Source: Oscillospiraceae bacterium (GTDB lineage Bacteria; Bacillota; Clostridia; Oscillospirales; Oscillospiraceae). Taken from it: a DNA stretch of 52,557 nucleotides. The notes below the pieces were generated by a model. That model saw only the letters and a list, made by a program, of their open reading frames with translations, was not told the DNA's origin and did no database searches. The stretch is taken from the NCBI GenBank assembly GCA_017469795.1, contig JAFUFT010000096.1:1-52557 (forward strand), read 5' to 3'. Positions 50,374 through 52,557 of the stretch are shown piece by piece. How positions within the stretch are numbered: the stretch's first letter is position 1; the number at the start of each line of letters is the position of its first letter. The position numbers were made by a program, and so were the translations under genes.

Positions 50374-50426
50374 TTATCAAGTATAGATAAATGATATTTG
50401 CATCAAAGGGTATCCTCCGATATAAT
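50374..50426 (+). promoter_or_regulatory. Promoter of the SnoaL-like operon with upstream inverted repeat
   Basis: TTGCAT (50398-50403), 17-nt spacer, TATAAT (50421-50426). Upstream, TTATC (50374-50378) and GATAA (50386-50390) form an inverted repeat, a candidate operator. It resembles TTATC/GATAA elements at the ABC promoter, but such short AT motifs are weak evidence. Confidence 0.68.
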
Positions 50427-50461
50427 CAAATCAGAAACTATCATGCGAAAGGAGCAATCAT

Positions 50462-51181
50462 ATGAGTTCGATCGAACAACGCGTTGAGCGGTTTGAGGAC
50501 CGCCGTGAGATCAAGAACATCATGGGCAAGTATGTCACAAGCTGCCTGCTCTGCCGTGAGGACACACTGGTAGACACGCTGTTTGCCGGCCGGGACGATA
50601 TCTCCGTCGGCTTCAACAACGGCTACTATGTGGGCCGGGAGGCGGTCAAGGGCTATTTCGCCGCCGTTTGCGAGGCCACTGCCAAGAAGTCCAAGGTCCT
50701 TCAGGAGATTTTCCCCGATCAGCTCGGGAAGCTTTCTGACGAGGAACTGTATGGTGTTGGCCCCTTCAAGGCTGAGCCTCTGAACAGCTTTTATATGCAG
50801 GAGGCAGAGGACCTGCAGACTGCAAAGGCTATCTGGATGGTGGAGGGTTCTATCACTGATATCACCGAAAAGGGCCCGATCACCAGCTGGGTCTGGAGCT
50901 ACTATGCCGCCGACTTCATCAAAGAGGACGGCCAGATGAAGCTCTGGCACGTGCTGCACGTGGAGGAGACAAACTGCCCCAACGGAACGGACTGGGCCAT
51001 GCCGAAGAACGACTATCCGGAGCTGCCGGAGTTTGCGTCCCTCAAGGACGTGAAGCTGCCTGAGCCCAACCAGCCCGCCGACGTGTGGGAGCGGTTCAGC
51101 GCTTCCCGCGGTGCTGCGAAGACGCCTCGTCTGCCGGAGCCCTATACCACCTTTGCTGAGACCTTCAGCTACGGTGTTTGA
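50462..51181 (+). CDS. Large SnoaL/NTF2-like protein 1
   Basis: 239 residues, no signal peptide or membrane helix, so cytoplasmic. The pattern fits the SnoaL/NTF2-like cone fold. There is an N-terminal helix pair (RFEDRREIKNIMGKYVTSCL), a GYYVGREAVKGYF segment and beta strands ending in YYAADFIKEDGQMKLWHVLHVEE with a central His. An extra C-terminal region rich in Pro ends LPEPYTTFAETFSYG. This is longer than usual SnoaL proteins (about 130-170). The family includes dehydratases, isomerases and cyclases acting on steroids, polyketides and bile acids; the substrate here is unknown. AAAGGAG precedes the ATG. Confidence 0.8.
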   Translation: MSSIEQRVERFEDRREIKNIMGKYVTSCLLCREDTLVDTLFAGRDDISVGFNNGYYVGREAVKGYFAAVCEATAKKSKVLQEIFPDQLGKLSDEELYGVGPFKAEPLNSFYMQEAEDLQTAKAIWMVEGSITDITEKGPITSWVWSYYAADFIKEDGQMKLWHVLHVEETNCPNGTDWAMPKNDYPELPEFASLKDVKLPEPNQPADVWERFSASRGAAKTPRLPEPYTTFAETFSYGV

Positions 51182-51198
51182 GAAAGGAGGTTCGATCT

Positions 51199-52017
51199 AT
51201 GGCTAGCAACAGAGATTGGAATGCAACGAAATTCCCCGCATGGTTTGAGCATAATATCCCCAAGCGGTATCCGCTTCCCAGAAAGAATGATGAGGACCTC
51301 CTCCAGATGGTGGAGGACATCGAAGAAGTTCGCGATCTGATGAGCCTGCGCTCCTACTATCAGGCCGCCGGAAAGCGGCAGGAGGAACTGGATGAGCTGT
51401 GGGTATCCGAGCCGCTGCACGCCGCCAAGGCCAGCTTTGGCGCCAACTGGGGTTACTACTACGGCAAGAATGAGATCCAGCGCTGGTATGTGGACGAGTA
51501 TACCGCCCGCAAAAAAGAGCAGCTCAAGGTCTGGAGCGAGAAAAACGGCACAGCCTACGACGAGGCAAACTTGGGCGCGGGCTGCATGGCCATGTTCCCC
51601 ATGTCCACCTCCCTTGTACGGATCTCCGCCGACGGCCAGAGCGCCAAGGGTATGTGGTATTCCATCGGTCAGCAGACAGAGTATCAGGAGGACGGAACTG
51701 CGCAGGGCCAGTGGCAGTACAACAAGGTCTGCGCCGACTTCATCAAGGAGAACGGCAAGTTTAAGATCTATCATATCGTCTGCGCCAATGACCAGAACTA
51801 TGCGGCAGGCACCGACTATTCCGCGCCCACCTATATCGATCCCAAGGACGACATGATGGCGGTGGAGTTCGGCACGCCCACCATCCCCATGAATGTCCAT
51901 GACAACACCTACAACTGGGCGGACAACTATCCTCCCATGCCGGAGCCCTATGAGACGCTGACTCCGGAGAACAGCTACGGCCCTGAGGGCCATCCCATGC
52001 TGAAAGGAGGCTGCTGA
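51199..52017 (+). CDS. Large SnoaL/NTF2-like protein 2
   Basis: 272 residues, soluble. It is a distant paralogue of the preceding gene product. It shares an N-terminal helix (EDIEEVRDLMSLRSYY), a GYYYGKNEIQRWYVDEY segment, the CADFIKENGKFKIYHIVCAND strand pair and the C-terminal MPEPYETLTPENSYG. The middle contains LVRISADGQSAKGMWYS, the usual position of the strand lining the SnoaL pocket. ATG 51199 has AAAGGAGG 8 nt upstream; an in-frame GTG start at 51178, overlapping the first gene's stop, is less likely. It is 17 nt after gene 1. Confidence 0.8.
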   Translation: MASNRDWNATKFPAWFEHNIPKRYPLPRKNDEDLLQMVEDIEEVRDLMSLRSYYQAAGKRQEELDELWVSEPLHAAKASFGANWGYYYGKNEIQRWYVDEYTARKKEQLKVWSEKNGTAYDEANLGAGCMAMFPMSTSLVRISADGQSAKGMWYSIGQQTEYQEDGTAQGQWQYNKVCADFIKENGKFKIYHIVCANDQNYAAGTDYSAPTYIDPKDDMMAVEFGTPTIPMNVHDNTYNWADNYPPMPEPYETLTPENSYGPEGHPMLKGGC

Positions 52018-52020
52018 TCG

Positions 52021-52557
52021 TGAATAAGAATCTTTCTTTGCATCAGAGAATCTTCAATGCGGCTGCCACTCAGGAGGCCGAGTTCGTTCATGCGACCCAC
52101 ACCTATCTCCACGCCCGGGCCAATGCCACAGAGGAGTGGAGCCAGATCTGGTCCCAGTGTGACGACGTGAGCTGGGCCCATGCCTTCGGCCGGATGCGCG
52201 GCTTTAAGAATGTCTGGAACGGCTCCGTCACCTGCTATGACGTGCAGGCCACCCAGCGGTTCCAGGGCTCCTACGAGGCCATGCCGGAGATCGGCGGCTT
52301 TGATATCCGTCCGCTGATGGAGCTTTCCCTCCACACGCTGGCTACCGATATCGTTGAGGTTGCCGACGATGGAAAGACCTCCCGTGCGTTCTTCCTGACC
52401 CCCGGCCTGATCTCCTCTGCGGTGGGAGGCAATGGCAAGCGCCGCTGCGGCGGGCTGTGGGAGCGTTACGGTGCCGACTTCATCTTTGAGGATGGCTGCT
52501 GGCTGTTCCTGCATGAGCATGTCTGCCCCGATATGGGCATCGGCTGCGACGGCAACA
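52021..52557 (+). CDS. SnoaL/NTF2-like protein 3 (partial, runs off the window)
   Basis: At least 179 residues, open to the window end. It starts at GTG 52021 with AAAGGAGG 9 nt upstream, 3 nt after gene 2. The start NKNLSLHQRIFNAA leads to HATHTYLHARANATEEW, then a pocket-strand region (IVEVADDGKTSRAFFLTPG) and YGADFIFEDGCWLFLHEHV, which matches the ADFI-E-[DN]-G motif with a downstream His of the two preceding proteins. It is the third member of the operon, which continues beyond the window. Confidence 0.75.

Overview
The window looks like chromosomal DNA of a GC-rich, endospore-forming member of the Clostridia, most probably Oscillospirales (Oscillospiraceae/Ruminococcaceae type). The reasons are the sporulation genes (spoIVA, sipL, gpr, a dacF-like carboxypeptidase, a SpoIVFB-like M50 protease), remA and an ANTAR regulator, the low-GC-Gram-positive gene order yicC-remA-gmk-rpoZ-priA-def-fmt-rsmB-rlmN-stp-prkC-rsgA-thiN, frequent TTG and GTG starts with strong GGAGG sites, and SigA-like promoters with 17-nt spacers. 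I see no insertion sequence, prophage, CRISPR array or clear pseudogene.

Layout. 1-284 is a leader with two tandem terminator-like hairpins and a promoter. 285-13015 is one long co-directional housekeeping cluster: RNA processing, nucleotide supply, replication restart, N-terminal formylation and deformylation, rRNA methylation, and a Ser/Thr phosphatase/kinase pair. It matches the Bacillus yloC-thiN region but lacks coaBC and rpe. 13061-16259 is a spore-coat basement-layer module (small membrane protein, sipL, spoIVA). 16394-21669 carries gpmI, the yloU-fakA pair and glgA. 21706-27209 is on the minus strand: asnB, recG, a malic enzyme and rpsT. An AT-rich gap (27210-27693) separates these from gpr. 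28689-35419 (plus) holds a nucleoside phosphorylase, uppP, ftsK/spoIIIE, an asparaginase and a VanH-like dehydrogenase. 35460-40673 (minus) holds a polyphosphate-polymerase-type cluster (VTC domain, DUF4956, DUF4353), an NhaC antiporter and an ATP-grasp enzyme. 40897-42335 is ylmH, a GNAT and a DUF896 protein, convergent with an M50 protease, a mini membrane protein and a dacF-like gene. An ANTAR regulator and tRNA-Pro(CGG) follow.

The right end (45627-52557) is the most accessory-looking part: a ribose-type ABC importer (ATPase, two permeases, lipoprotein binding protein), followed from its own promoter by at least three consecutive large SnoaL/NTF2-like proteins that share an ADFI-E-[DN]-G motif. 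The first two also share a C-terminal PEPY-SYG motif. This is the best candidate for an undescribed uptake-and-conversion system.

At three places the 3' arm of a terminator-like hairpin is itself the Shine-Dalgarno sequence of the next gene, with the U-tract serving as the spacer to the start codon. This suggests a recurrent coupling of termination and initiation in this genome. A second regulatory observation is a TTTCC-N15-GGAAA element around the -35 box shared by the gpmI and yloU-fakA promoters.
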